Shown here piece by piece: positions 1 through 12,835 of a DNA stretch of 64,000 bases. The stretch is from Gavia stellata (Eukaryota; Chordata; Aves; Gaviiformes; Gaviidae), in NCBI RefSeq assembly GCF_030936135.1, contig NC_082594.1, positions 102,835,020 through 102,899,019 on the forward strand. The letters run 5' to 3'. The notes below the pieces were generated by a model that was not told the origin of the DNA, searched no databases, and was given only the letters and a program-made list of their open reading frames with translations. Position 1 is the stretch's first letter, and every line of letters begins with the position of its first letter. The position numbers were made by a program, and so were the translations under genes.

Positions 1-160
1 AAAACATAAAAGAGCAGGAGCGAGTGGGAGAGGAGGCACTGCTGCCTGCCCCGCAGGCTGACCCTGCTCCCCGCCGCGGCCGAGCATCCCTGCCTCGGCA
101 AGCTCGGCCAAGCGGGAAGCCGGGCGGTGACAAACCCATCCACTGGCATCCGGAGAAAGA
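1..160 (+). other. Possible 5' noncoding exon (GC-rich, ends at a splice donor)
   Basis: The first 160 bases are much richer in GC and CpG than the following 9 kb and end at a good donor, AAAGA|gtaagt, with the intron starting at 161. No convincing reading frame runs through it. EPCIP downstream has its coding sequence in one exon and, as recalled for the human gene, noncoding 5' exons, so this may be an upstream EPCIP exon or the edge of a CpG-island promoter. That link is inference; nothing in the sequence joins the two. Confidence 0.3.
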
Positions 161-618
161 GTAAGTCGCTGTCTTTGTTTCAGCTCTAGAAGAGGGGGGT
201 AAATAACAGAGGAACATTTAATAGCTTGTATTTTTATGAATGAGGCTGTTTCTCTTCCAGCAGAATTATTTCCTTGCAGGAAAATGTTCTGGCAGGTATT
301 TTTTTTTTCACATTTTTTGTTTTGTAATCACGGTGAAATAACAGATTCTGCAAAGCTCATCTTTCATATGTTGCAATTGTTTATACGCTGTATCTGAATG
401 CCTTAGGTAATAATTAATAGCTCTATGAATAATAACCAGAAAGAACAGTGGAATGATTTTGCTCCATTTTGCAAATAGTTCTTTAGGCAAATCTTTAAAG
501 GTGACAGAAGTGTTGGTGGGAATTATTCCAGCTGACAGGAGTTGAGTCATTTTATTCAGTTAAAACTACCTTGAGAAGAGCACTGGAAGAGGAGGACAGG
601 GGAAAGAGCAGCTAGGAC

Positions 619-685
619 CTGTGTTTTATTCTGCCATTTAATTTACCTGTGTTTTAGACCCATGTTTTATTCTGCCATTTAATTT
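619..685. repeat. Partial tandem duplication, 41-bp period
   Basis: A 23-base block beginning tgttttattctgcc occurs at 622-644 and again, identically, at 663-685, a 41-base offset. The intervening sequence contains a third, shortened ctgtgttttag. It looks like a local slippage or duplication event. Confidence 0.75.
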
Positions 686-3600
686 CTAAATCAAGCCAGT
701 GATACAGTAAGAACAAACCAAAGTAAATACACCTTCTTTATATAGCTCTGGAATCTCAACGGCAATGACAACATCCACGATCCGAGTGAGTGAATGGGAG
801 CCAAGATATCCGGCACCAGGAGGCCCTACTCCAGAGTTTCAGTCTCCAGCTGCTTAGTGACCATTAACATTTCATAACAGCTTTCTATCATGCAGCTTTC
901 TCCTCTCACAGCTTTTTTTCTTAATTTAGGATTTGAACAATAGAAAATAAAGTGTTAAAGCATGCTTTTTATACCATTTTCTTTCATGAAGTAAGCATTA
1001 TGTTTTGGGCTTGGCAAATCTTTAATTTAGTGTAATGCTTAACTTGAACTTTTGTCCAGGTCAGGTTAGAAAGGGCACTGGCAAATAATAACAAAAAGTT
1101 GCAGTCAAGCTTTCTTTCCTAAAGTTCACTCAGTGTAAGTACCCTTACTCCAGGGAGTAGTTGGTTTGACGTAAAAACATGAAAAATTTTAAAAGCGGGT
1201 TTAAAATTAATTTTAGTACCTCAGTGTTCAAGTGCTCAGCTTGAGCCACCAAGGATAACTCTGGTTTTCAGGCAGTGCTGACCACCCATCCTTGGGACAC
1301 CTGATTTCCCAGAAGGTGTCCCTTTCTGAGGACAGATGAATAAACAGGGATTTGATTGCACATACCTTACAATTACAAAAGTACTTGTTGTATGAAAATG
1401 TGATGCACTTGTGCATTCGTGAGCATACAAATTCATGCTTTATGCATATGTATATACTTTTTTTTTTGAATACTCAGACTTTAAATCACAGGAATCACAA
1501 CCCCCCTAACATTGTAGGTTACATACATTCAGTGTATTCAGAGTCAGCACCAGTACTGAAGGAAATTGTATTTGCTAAGGCTTCTCTTTTACAAAAATAA
1601 ATAAAATTAGCCTATTGGAAGGCAAAAGTCTAGATTGTTCAAGAAGTGAATGAGGAAGTTATTGAAAAGTACTAATCTATAATTTAGAGTAGAAGTAAGA
1701 TCTTTTCACAGTGTAACATATAACTGTGTACTCTGGGGTTTCTCTTTAACACAAAGCCAGGGCATGATTTTGTATTCCTGACACCTTTTTGGCAGAGGGC
1801 TCTCTCATAAGCATCAGGACAAGTGTTCAAGCTGCTAGTGATTCTGTTATTTGAAAGCTGCAGAAGGCACTGCAGAGAAATACCAAACAGTCAAGAGACT
1901 GGAATAGCTGCCTGGTTAGGCAGCAACAGGAAGAAACTTATTTTTCTATAATGCCTTCCCTCTGAGACTCTTAAAGCACTTCATAACCACTGAATAGAAA
2001 ATTGTGACTTGTAGTCATAGGTTGTACTAGCAGGCAGGATGGAGACGCACTGCCATAATGGCACTGCTAGAAATAAAAATCTGATTTTCCATTTCATTAG
2101 CTCAGATTTGTATCCCTGATTGCAATCCAGTTACACAGGTGTAATGACAAATCCTGCCTAGGGTGCTCGAGTGGGTAAGGTATGTTTGATCTGCCGCTGC
2201 CTTGTAAAGTTGTGCAGAAGAGTGCTCTCCTCCCGAGTTGGTAAAGCTTTATACCACTTTCTTCTCGCTTTTCATTTATGTAAATGCTTATCCTGGTGCA
2301 ATTCAAAGGTGAATACCCAGATCAGTGTGTGTCAGGCTTCCCGGACAGCATGTACTGTGCAAACCTCCAAGCTGGAATAGCTCCAGGTCTGTTCTGCCAA
2401 AGAAAATCTTGCCACTCATCTTGGTCCCCTGCTTTTTATTAGGAAAAGTGCAGACTGCATGTGTGAAGCGAGGCATAAAAATGAAGCCCTTACACATGCA
2501 TCCTTTCTACTCTCTCAGGGTTGGGAATGACCAGGCTGTGACCTGCCAAGGGTGAACTTCATGTGGACACAAAAGGGTGGTATCACCACTCCTAATTCTT
2601 TGGGAGGACAAGACTTCCTCCTTTCCCTTGAGTTTTCTCCTATTAATCTGCCTCCCTGCAGTTACATGTTACAATCTTTCCTGCTGTGACGTTTGCCTCC
2701 GGTATGGACAGAAGCTTTGCGTGGGGTAGACAGGCTTGATGATTTTGCAGAGGTGTTTTTAGATTAATTGTCTGTCCTGGAGTCTGTGTACATCTGAATA
2801 CTAAAACACCCATACGGGAACATTTTCAAGGTTCTGTGTGTTGTTCAAGTGCAATGCAATGGAGTTGCCTGTTTTATCTTGCATTTTTATCGTTGCTGGG
2901 AAGGAATTTGTTCCGCTACACTTGACAGCACCGCCGCTACAGCACTGGCTGCTCAGCCCAATGATGGCAGCCCAGGCTTTTGCTGCACAAGTAAATGCAA
3001 TTACAATTTTCAAGTTATTGACAACAAGCATGGATCACGCTGCAGCCTAAAAGTCTGTAGAACGTCAGCTTTTATCACAAAGTTATTTTCCTACATTTAT
3101 CTGTGGAGTAACTAAATAATATGGTAATTGTTTAAACAAAGAGACGAAAACCAAAATACCTCTCTCTCTGCCATCAGCCCACTTAGGGAACTCCTAAAAC
3201 TCCCACAGAGTAAAAATGTCAAATCCAGCATTTTGTTTCCCTCAAGGCCTGAGCCTCCTTAGGGCTTTCTGGTCAGATAATGTAGCTATTTTGCAGTGAC
3301 GACTCAGGCTAGACTTGTTAAGGGATTGACTCTTTGCATTTTACATGACCCTTTACATTTTCCTGTAATCGTGTATTTTAACACCTGCTTAGTTCAGTAG
3401 ATGTTAAAAGCTAACCTCACCCTTTCTCATGCGCATACCTCTCTGCAAACCAGAGATATTATTTTTTTCAGTTATAATTTAACAATTAAAGGTTTTTTTT
3501 CCAGAAGATCTGATAGGCTTTCAAGCAAATTGTTAGCATTATCTTTGAGAAAAAAAAAAAAGAGTTCCGTTTACTCTTTCAAATGCCAAAGAACTTGCAC

Positions 3601-4344
3601 TTCAAAAATCTCCAGTTAGTCACAATGCGAACACAGCACAGCCATCCAATGGTAGCCCTGTGCAATCTTTACAAAACCCTTTTTCAACAAACATTTTACA
3701 GGTTAGACCAGTACTAAATATCACCAAAAGAGTACACAGATGAAGGCAAGCCTGGGACATGCTTTGCTCCTTAGAGTAAGAGGAGCTTGTCTGCGCTCCT
3801 CTTCCCCCTGCCTCCCTTTTGAGGTTTGAGTAATGCATCAGCCCTGGTGAGATCAGCCCAGTTAAGCTGCTGTACCTACCTCCTTGCTGCTGCCTTCACT
3901 CTGAAATGAAATGTATATTTTTACATATCCCTCCCATACCTGCATACAAACAGGAAAAGAAAGGCAGTCTTCATAGTTGTTCTAAATGCTTTTGGTGTTG
4001 TCCAGCCTTTCATGTTATTTTGATCTAAATTGGGTGGTTTTGGTATTCATCCTGTGTACATTACTCAAGCTGCACAAGATTATATGGATTTAAGCTCCTC
4101 TTTGCTTAATACAGCACTTTCACATAGGCACATGTTAACACAAGTGATCAATGAGGGGTTTTAATTAGTTTTTTTTCTGAATAGAGAATGGAAGAAAGCG
4201 CCCTGTGAAGAAATTAATTGTATAGGCTTGGGACTTCCATTGAATAGGATTAACTTTCCTTGAGACAGTAGTATTCTCACACAACAGTCAAAGGCTTTTT
4301 ATTGCTTTTTTGCAGTTTTCGTAATACACAGATCCGCAATTAGC

Positions 4345-4363
4345 AAAAAAAAAAAAAAAAAAA
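4345..4363 (+). repeat. Poly(A) tract, A19
   Basis: An uninterrupted run of 19 A follows ttagc. No SINE or LINE body is recognisable immediately upstream, so it is treated as a simple repeat and not as a retroposon tail. Confidence 0.85.
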
Positions 4364-7300
4364 TTAGTGGAATGATCAAAGCAAATTCAGAAACCTGAAA
4401 TGACACTATTACTAAATAAGCACTGAAAATCTCCTTTAGCTATCAAAACCTGCAAAGAAAAAGGAGCGGGGATGGAATCTTGTGCTAGAAACCTTTTGGG
4501 ATAACATGTAATAAAACAGGGGTTTCAATGCTGGAAACAGGATACACATCTAAAAACATGCACGGCTGAAGCAATCAAACTGGAGTAATTTTCTGCTGCT
4601 ATCTATGTCTAGTCCAGTTTTCACTTGAAAGGCCCCCCACTAAGGACAAAAATGAACAAATTATTTGCTAGATTTAGATCACTCAGAATTGTTTTTTCAG
4701 AAGCAGGTTATTGCTGCTGGAAGCAAGTAACATTTCCCTAAAATCATTAGGCTTTTTGTTTGCTGCTAAGCAGAGAATGCAGCTTCTCTTCTCCCCTCCC
4801 TATCGCAGATATCCCAGCTCCAAAGCAGTGGCTGCCTTACCCCTCCCCAGGCCAGCACTGCAGGCTGGAGGGACTCCGAGGCAGCTGCTGGGATCTGTTT
4901 TTTCTCCCGTTTTTGCATGGAAAGAACAACTCATTACTGAACAACAACTACCGGGTTGATTATAAACCACACAAACCAAGAGCCAAAGCAGAAGCAGAAT
5001 GGGTGGCTCTTCGAGAGAAATGCTGTTCGTTTTCTTTTACTTTCTGTCAAGACGTGCTTGTACAGTTAGCAAAAAACCTGCCCCAGGACCTCAAGTTTTG
5101 TGCGCTTTCTGTATGTTCTGCCCTATTGAAGAGCTTCCTGATTTGCTGAGGAAGTCTTCCTACTCCTTCCTTCTCCTTCATTCCTCCATCCCACCTCCGG
5201 GCTGCACTTGCCACTCCTCCACCCAGCCCCTTATCACCACCTCTCCCCCTTCTTTTCTCTACAGCTGCCTCCTTCGCCCACAGCTACCTCCTCCTTCCAC
5301 CATACAGCCTGCCGTGGTTTCCTCCTCACCCACCCGTCTCTGCTGACTCTGTGCTCTGGGGTTGAGCTACTGTGTCCAGGTACTCCCAGACATGCTTTAA
5401 TATAGACTTACTTAGTTGTTAGCAGAGTTGCTCTTCCTGCTTAGAGCTGACCTTTCTTCCCTGTTCTGCAAGTACTCAGCTAAACAGATCTGGTTACAAC
5501 AAAAAGTCCTCCAATTTGGGGTGATGCAAGAGCTTCCCCTCAATGCCAAGGAAGACTTTTCTAAAGGAGTCTATGAGGAAAACTGGATGGCAGCTTTGGA
5601 CTTCAGGAAGCTTAAATTCCAGATGAAAATCAAGATGATGCCAATCACCAAAGCCTTTTTGATGATTAACGTCTTCAGGCCAATTAAGCATCTCTTGATT
5701 TTGAACATATCCCACTTCCACCTCCCCATTTCCCAGAAAACCCTTGCAGTGGCAGAGCTTCTATCAGCACTCTTTTTGTAATCGCTGAATCTTTGCCTTC
5801 TGATATGTGAACTGAGGTATCTCTTCAATTCACAGAAACCAAAATCCACACTTCAAAACTTTCCTGAGGTGTTTAAATGCTGTAATAGGTAGGTAACCAC
5901 TGGGGAAACACTGTCAGCTGTTTGGAGGAGAACTGGATCAACTATCAGTAATTCCCATGGGGTAGTGACACTCTACCACGGCTCAGTGAAGTTGGGTGAC
6001 TACTTACCCAGGCGTAAGAAAAAGCAGGCATAAGAAAAGACATCTGGGGCAATACAGTCTAATTACTATTCAAGGCATTATGTCGTTCTCATACACTGAT
6101 TTAATTTTTCACTTCATTCTCAAAAACCACATTGTGACTCTGGACAGCAAGGCGGTGTGGGGGGTATGACTCAGCAGCTATTTATCTACTAGTTTTACTC
6201 GCCTCTTATTTTTTCCACTTCTAATTGTATTTCCAAAACCAGACTATGTAAAGATGGAACAGGAAGGAAAGTAGGCTTTACCTTCAATTTACCTATGCAG
6301 GGGGTGGATTTGTTGAAGGTTGCAGGTGTAACAAAAATTGACCAGTATCTGATAAAAGGAAACGTTGCAAACACTGTGTAATTGTTAGCTGACTCTATGA
6401 AATCAACTTAGAAAAAGTATCAGTGCAGTTGGGTGAAGGGCATGTTATTATATCCCACCTGTGCCTCATTTGAAACACAGGTGTTTGGGATGTTGTTAGA
6501 AATAATACCACCATGAAGAAACCATGTTGTTAGAACAAACCGCTATCTGTTTAGACAAATTATTTCTTTGCTGCATTGGACAAAGAGATGAACCCAAGTT
6601 GCTATTATGTCTGATGGAGGTCATCTTGCAGCCTGGTGGAGCTCTAGATTCTTTTACTCAAAAGTTTAAACCAAACCTTCAGCAACAGCACAAGACTCCT
6701 ACAGCACATACCACGTTTAGGATACAGAGCCATTCTGTGTTTTAATCAAAATGTATTTATCAGTCAGCGAACTACAACTGGTTAATGAACAAGTTCAATC
6801 ACTTCTGGTATGAAAATGTGTTACCATTTTTATTACTCCAGCCTCTTTCAAGGACTGATGAACATTGGTATAAGGTTGGACAAGAATGACTGTCTAAAAC
6901 AGCTGAATTGAACAATTATATGGAAATAAAATGCAGCCCAGCTCCTTCTCAGCTTGAGCTTCTGTAGACAAAGAAGTTATTCTTTGCACCAGAACAGATA
7001 CATAAAAACAGATAGGTTTTGGTTACCTATCTGTGAGGGAAGAGCATTCAGATAATTTGCCAAGTTCAGATCTGAAATACCATTTTTGTTTCTTGAGTTC
7101 AGCAATCTTCTAGTATAAACTGGAAAGCTGAAAAATGCTTATAAGATTTTTACAGGACTGCTATACCTGCTGTGCTATGCTATGCAAGGAAATGTCAAAT
7201 GGCTTATGGAAACAAGTTGTATAATCCATTGTGTCAGGTCGATCAGTCTTTGAACAGCTATAGATTTTCAAAGTTTTAAGTAGAAACAACCCTCATAGAT

Positions 7301-9664
7301 GTTTTCTTCACAACTGTGTGATAAGCCTCCTTTTGCCAAAGTTGGTAGCATAGTAGAAGCGTAAGACATAGACTGAGTCTGTCGGGTTGTTTTATCACTG
7401 AAATGCTGTCTCCTAGCCATAATCAAGGAAGAAGGCTGCAGAACTAGTTGAACACATGCATATTAAATGTGTATGATGAGACTGTTGCTTAGTCTCTGAA
7501 TATGTACGGATTATTTTGGAAGTCTAGCTAAGCTTGATTTGAAAATTAGGGAAAAGAAGAAAGCATACCCACCAATTTTCCATAGAAAATTGTACAGAAA
7601 TTCTTGACCTTTAGCATGATCTTATGCATTCTTTGGGTTTCTATAGGTTATATCTAAAAATATTTTAGTGACCTCAATGGATAAATTATCTCTGTGAAGG
7701 GGAGTGGGTAATGCTCAGAGAGAGAGCATGGTGGAAAGATGTATCCCACAGCTCAAATTCTCCAGTTTTCTGAAGATACTCCATTGTTCTCTGTAAATTT
7801 GGAGATGATGGAGAACACAGACCCACAATAGGCAAGAGAATCATGCCATATTTTGTTTCAGCTTAATGGCAATATTACAACAAAGGGCTTTTGTGTATCT
7901 TCAAGAGCCCTACTGAAGGCATCTTTGCATTACAAGCAATCCAAACTATAAGGAATCTCTGCAAAGGAGGAAGATTTTTTAAAATAATGCTGTTAGCTTT
8001 TGCAACTTCAAAAATACTTCCTGAGAGACAAAAGGTTTATTCTTTGTGTAGTTCATCATGACATCAACATGCTAAATTAAAAAAAAACATTAACAAATGT
8101 GTGTTTCAGTCCTTTCAATTATTAAACTCAGATCACCTCAAGCATTTTGCTTCACAACAACAAGACATCATCCTGCAAGTGCACATATTCAGGCCCTGCC
8201 CCTGTTTTTCAGACCCATGCTCTTCTTTGATCCTCTTTCTTTTCCCCACATCTTCTATCCTGGCAAAGTCCTGTCCCTCAATTGCCATATCTGTGACTTT
8301 TGCTTCACATTCTTCTTTATCTTCCTTACTGACACTCAGACTCTTCTGAGACACTCCTAGAGAAGAAAAGCTAAAGACCTCTCCCCAGACTTGTAGTGAA
8401 AAGAACCTCTTGCTAAGATGTGACACCCCTCCCTCCTAACAGTGCCTTGACAGCAGTAATAATTCAAAAAGAGACAACTCAGAGTCATCAAGCTAGTGCA
8501 GTTAAGTTTTATCTATGCTTTAACACACTTCCTTGCAAGGCAGCTCCCCCCAGCCCTAAAAATTAAAGCCAACCTTTTTCCAAGCATTAACCAGTGCAGA
8601 CAGCAAAGTAATCTGATTAACAGCCACATAATGCACGGTTTTCTGTAGATAATTGGTAGCTCAAGTAAAGGTGCATGCAGGTGACTTTGACACTTCACGG
8701 ACAGACAACCTGCAACACATATTTCACTGCTCGCATATCACTCACCAAAGCCACACAGAAACTAAATATCAAGAATTGAATTGATAGGACTGTTTCTGCA
8801 TTGCAGGGAGGAGAAGAGGATAGCAAGTATTTCTGGAGATAGTATTTCCTGGAATGCCAAGATTTAGAATTTTGTTTGGATTTTGATGGATGGAGCCCAA
8901 ATGCTATCAGTTAAGCTAAACTTGAAAGAGAATTTTCTTTGGTTGATTGCAAGACAGTAGAGAACTAAAGGTTCTCCACTCTTCATTACTGAAAAAAAAA
9001 ATATGAAAAGGAATCAAGAGTTAAAGCTAATGGGGATGCATCAAAGTATTTTATTCTAATGTTTTATGACTATTGAGTCCTCACATGTTATGTGGAAAAA
9101 ACAGTATCACCCCTTTTGATGCAGGTGGGAGTCTGAAATGCAGAAGTGCTGAGTCTTCAATTAAAATCTCTTTTACTTAGTTCAAACTCATATCGTTAAC
9201 ATTGTCTAGGAATTCTTCTTGCAAATATTACCTCCAAAACAGATAAATCCAAATAATTTCATTGAGTTGTGAAACAGGGGAGATATTACAGATTTCTGAT
9301 TTACCACAACCGTTAGCCACGGTTAAGGGCTGAGAAAATAAGCACAGTGTGGAGGTTTAGTAATAGGATTTTCATTATGATGCATGATTAGATGCTTAGA
9401 TACTGGAGACCAAATTAATCTAGCAGTAATGATACCAGAACAGCTACAGCTTGGATGAGTCTGACCTTTGAAGTTAAACGTTAGCTAACAGTTGGACTGG
9501 TATTTCTGGTATGTTCCACAACATGGATTAAATATTTGATTTAACCATTAAAATGTCTGTATCCTTCATTTAAGAAAACAATATACTAAATTCAGGGAGT
9601 ACATACAGAATTAAATCACATTTGAGTCAGTTTGCATACATTTACACTATATAAGCCTTGTATA

Positions 9665-10740
9665 AGAACAGCCATAACCTGTCAGACCAAAGATCCATCC
9701 AGCCAAGTATCCATCTCAATGTGCACCCATAAGAAGGTGCGTAGGAGAGATTTCAAATAGGACAAGACCATGTGATACTTACTGCTATAACTTTCTTTGC
9801 CTCCAACTATTTTCAGCACAGGGCCTTTTGTAGCCAGCTGTGATGCCTCAGTACATGATAACCGTAGTGGACTTCTCCTCACTGAACTTATCCAGTCTGT
9901 GAAAACTTTTCCCACCCCCAAAATCCTTTGCTAAAGATCAACAAGTCAGCTGTGACTCTACTGGTTTTACTTGAGATGCCTTGCTCTTGTTCTGGCAAGA
10001 AGCAGTGAAAAACTGATCTTTACGCACCGTCTCCACGTTACTGGTGCTGTTATGGATCACCACCATATCCTGCCTCAACCATCTCTTTTCCCACCTAGAG
10101 TCCTACCTTACCTAGTCCCACCCTACTTAAAGGGAAGCCCTTCCATATCTCGTCACTCTTGTTGCTCTTCTCTGAACACCAGTCCTGTGGTATCCTTTCT
10201 GGAATAGTGGGATCTGTACTGCACACAACAGGCAAGTGTCAGCAAACAAGTGATTTATGCAGTAGCTCAACAGCATTGTCTCTTTATTGCCATCATTTTC
10301 CTATTACATCTTAACAATTTAATTACTTTTCGACTGCTGTTAAGCAATGAACTGATGTTTTCATGCAACTGTCTATCACAAGCTAAAGATCTTATTCCTG
10401 GAAAGGATCTGGTGGTAACGTCTGGCCCAGAGTCCACCATTTCTTATATGCAATTTTTTCCCCCATGTGCACGTAACTTTCCCTTTTCTTCCTTTTCCTG
10501 TTTATCTGGTATGTTTCTCCAAAACTGTAAGTGTATTGCCATGTTTTCTGAGGTGCTGGAGACATGCATTCTGGCATGGATCAATCTTTTCACATGCTAA
10601 GGACCAAATTCTGCTCAGTGCATGCCCTACTGCTACCTTCAACAGGTCCTGCCACCTGTGGTCAAAATTTGGCTCTAATGTCTCTTGGTGCTTCAAAACA
10701 ATTACAGTCAAATCAGACAAACTTTCCAACATCTTATAAT
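9665..10740 (-). mobile_element. Old antisense CR1/L3-like LINE remnant
   Basis: On the + strand this stretch follows the reverse complement of the old amniote CR1 (L3-like) 3' half that is abundant in turtles and crocodilians. Successive landmarks are collinear: 'gtcagaccaaagatccatccagcc' type sequence near 9680, 'gaacttatccagtctgtg' near 9885, 'ctccacgttactg' with 'tatcctgcctcaacc' near 10030-10080, 'gttgctcttctctgaac' near 10161, and a diverged 'ggatttatgca' type segment near 10255. Many indels and substitutions separate it from the remembered consensus and no long ORF survives. The right boundary is uncertain. The family call rests on memory of the consensus, not on an alignment. Confidence 0.6.
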
Positions 10741-11799
10741 TTGTGTTGAGAAATAACATTCTGCATTGTTGCTTGTACCATCATCTAATAATATGCCAGG
10801 AGAACCGAGATGCTCCTGGTAAGATCCAACTCTGCTCTGAAAACCAAAGGGTGGGTAGCTGAGAATCCAAGAGTCCCCACCAAACATGCTCCCAACTATT
10901 TGAGGTGGAGCATGGCTGGGATGGAAGCTGGCTCCGTTGTCCTGCGCATACGTGGAGGTGCCACTTTGCTTTGCCAGGATAAATGAAGGGCAGCAGAGCA
11001 ACCAACAAAGCCAGGATCTATCCTATGCTAGTTCCTGTGCAGAAACACAGTGAGAGACGGTCCTAGGACCCCAGAACTTTCAGGCTAAGGCTGGAGCAGA
11101 TGTAGCTTCACATGGATCAAAAGCAGGTTTTATCAGCAACAAGCTGTTAACATACTACATAGCTCAGAAGGGTATGTGCTGCATCCAGCGGTGCTTCTGT
11201 CCTTAACCACCCTTTCTTTGTTTTCCTTTGCCCAGTATATCCCACACGCAATTTAAAGGGAAGGTTATCACAACCCTTACGTAGCAATTCAGGTGTAAAA
11301 CAAAACGCTTGTCTTTAGCCCTTCTCAGACTGCCTCACTCAGTGAAGTGGAGAACAGGGTCAATTGTCACCCCTACCTGTTGGGAAGCGACAAAGAGGAA
11401 GCAGAAAAGAGAAACGAGGAGGAGAAGTCCTGCCCTTACCTTCACACTGGGCAGGCTGAGGAGCTGCTTGGATAGAGAAGAGGGTATCCAAGCTGTCCCA
11501 CAAGCAGATGAAACCATTTAGAGCAAAAGAGGAGTGAAAGAAGAATCCCAAACATGAGTCACAATTCATTTCTCTGAATCAGTGTAGCTGTGCTTCCCCT
11601 CTAATGCAGGGCAACCTGCAAAACCGCAATATGGTTCTGAACAGCTAAGACAGATAAAGAGTGGGAAAAGCAAAGTAATATTAACCATTGAGTGGTCTTT
11701 AGTGTAATAAAGAAATTATTTTTCCTCAGTAGGTAAAGCCAAGTGATATAATTCACTGAGTAAAAGGAGGAGACACTTGGCAGCTTGGCACCAGTACTA
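10741..11799 (+). other. EPCIP upstream region with candidate acceptor sites
   Basis: About 1 kb without a recognisable gene. Because the EPCIP coding frame has an in-frame TAA at 11761, the exon carrying its start probably opens upstream through a 3' splice site. Two pyrimidine-rich candidates are seen: cttcccctctaatgcag ending at 11609 and attatttttcctcag ending at 11730. Which is used, if either, cannot be decided from sequence. Confidence 0.35.
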
Positions 11800-12477
11800 A
11801 TGAAGCCAATAGCCTTCTCTGCTTTCTCCTTTTGGCTGGCTCTCATTTTGGCTGGCTTCCTTGGCATCCACATCACTGGCAGTTTTGTGAGAAGTCAGAA
11901 GAACCATACACTAATTTTCACCAAGGAAAACACAATTCGCAACTGCAGCTGCTTGGCGGATATCCGTGATTGTGATTACTGCCTGGCAAACTTGATGTGC
12001 AATTGCAAAACGGTGCTGCCTTCTACCATGGAAAAAACTACCTACAATAGCCACCTGACCATTTGGTTCACAGACACCTCTGTGCTGGAGATGCTCCTCA
12101 ACTTCACAAGGGTGTGGGATTTGAAGCTGTCCTTCTGCGGCACCACTCCTCTCCCAACAGAATATTTGGCCATTTGGGGACTGCGAAAGCTCCGGGTAAA
12201 AAAGGTCAAGGGACAATTTCCAGAGCAGAGTGTAACGATCTACAGCAGAAGCAGCAACAACGAGAAAGAAGACTTGCTTGCGGTGCACAACAAAGACAGG
12301 CAAATGCTTGTATATATTTCTTTTCTGGATACGTCGCTCTTCAATGGATATTCTTTGCTGAAGTCGTACAGTGTGGAAAACGTCTCTAGTATCATGGAGC
12401 ACTTTCCCAGCCTGCTGTACTCCGATGTTTTCTCAACCTCAGATAACAAGAGCTATGTTGTAACATTCATTTACTGA
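11800..12477 (+). CDS. EPCIP: EPCIP (C21orf62), secreted cysteine-rich glycoprotein
   Basis: A single intact coding exon for 225 residues. It resembles human C21orf62, now called exosomal polycystin-1-interacting protein, along its whole length; landmarks are the TxENTIRNCSC and ADIRDCDY segments, HLTIWFTDTS, PLPTEYLAI and the C-terminal NKSYVVTFIY. Residues 2-28 are a basic then hydrophobic signal peptide. Cysteines sit at 49, 51, 58, 61, 67, 69 and 113, and N-glycosylation sequons at N35, N48, N101, N194 and N216, which fits a secreted product. The start is the first ATG after an in-frame TAA at 11761; its Kozak context is weak (C at -3). A TTG five codons upstream begins Leu-Ala-Pro where the recalled human protein begins Met-Ala-Pro. 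The gene lies about 4.3 kb before PAXBP1 in the same orientation, the conserved order. Molecular function is little known. Confidence 0.93.
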   Translation: MKPIAFSAFSFWLALILAGFLGIHITGSFVRSQKNHTLIFTKENTIRNCSCLADIRDCDYCLANLMCNCKTVLPSTMEKTTYNSHLTIWFTDTSVLEMLLNFTRVWDLKLSFCGTTPLPTEYLAIWGLRKLRVKKVKGQFPEQSVTIYSRSSNNEKEDLLAVHNKDRQMLVYISFLDTSLFNGYSLLKSYSVENVSSIMEHFPSLLYSDVFSTSDNKSYVVTFIY

Positions 12478-12835
12478 GTTATTTAACATATTCAGCAGTC
12501 AGAGGCATGCCAAACTGCTAAGACAGAGATGGGACTTCTCTAAGTCTGTTTGGTTTGGCCAGGAGGAGCTGTTATGGGATGGACAGTTCTGACTGTGATA
12601 GCACTCTACAAGGAGGTGTTTAAAGTAAGACAAACTTATCAGACTAATTCAGTAAACGCTTTCTTAAAGAACAAAGAAAATGTAAAATGATTGTTTCAGA
12701 AAGCATCGGTACAAATTTTTTTTATATATTGCAAGCTAAGAATTGAAATCTGCAGATAAATTTTGTTTTAAGGTTGTGCCTCAGATAGGAAAAGACATAA
12801 CCATGTACCTCTAGTTGTAGAAGAACCTGAGCCTC

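Larger units (their letters stand above)
161..9664. other. Non-coding stretch, no gene recognised
   Basis: About 9.5 kb of AT-rich DNA. Open frames here are short (the longest is about 129 codons, at 4760-5149), lack recognisable domains and look like chance. Visible structure is limited to simple sequence: an A19 tract at 4345-4363, a 41-bp partial duplication at 619-685 and scattered homopolymers. If 1-160 is an EPCIP exon, this is intron; otherwise it is intergenic. Confidence 0.6.

Noticed and set aside
4760-5149. 129-codon frame in the left non-coding region
   Set aside because: Overlaps other frames on the same strand, no domain or homologue recognised.
5416-5849. Overlapping 121-codon (+) and 92-codon (-) frames
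   Set aside because: Both strands open together without any recognisable protein features; likely chance.
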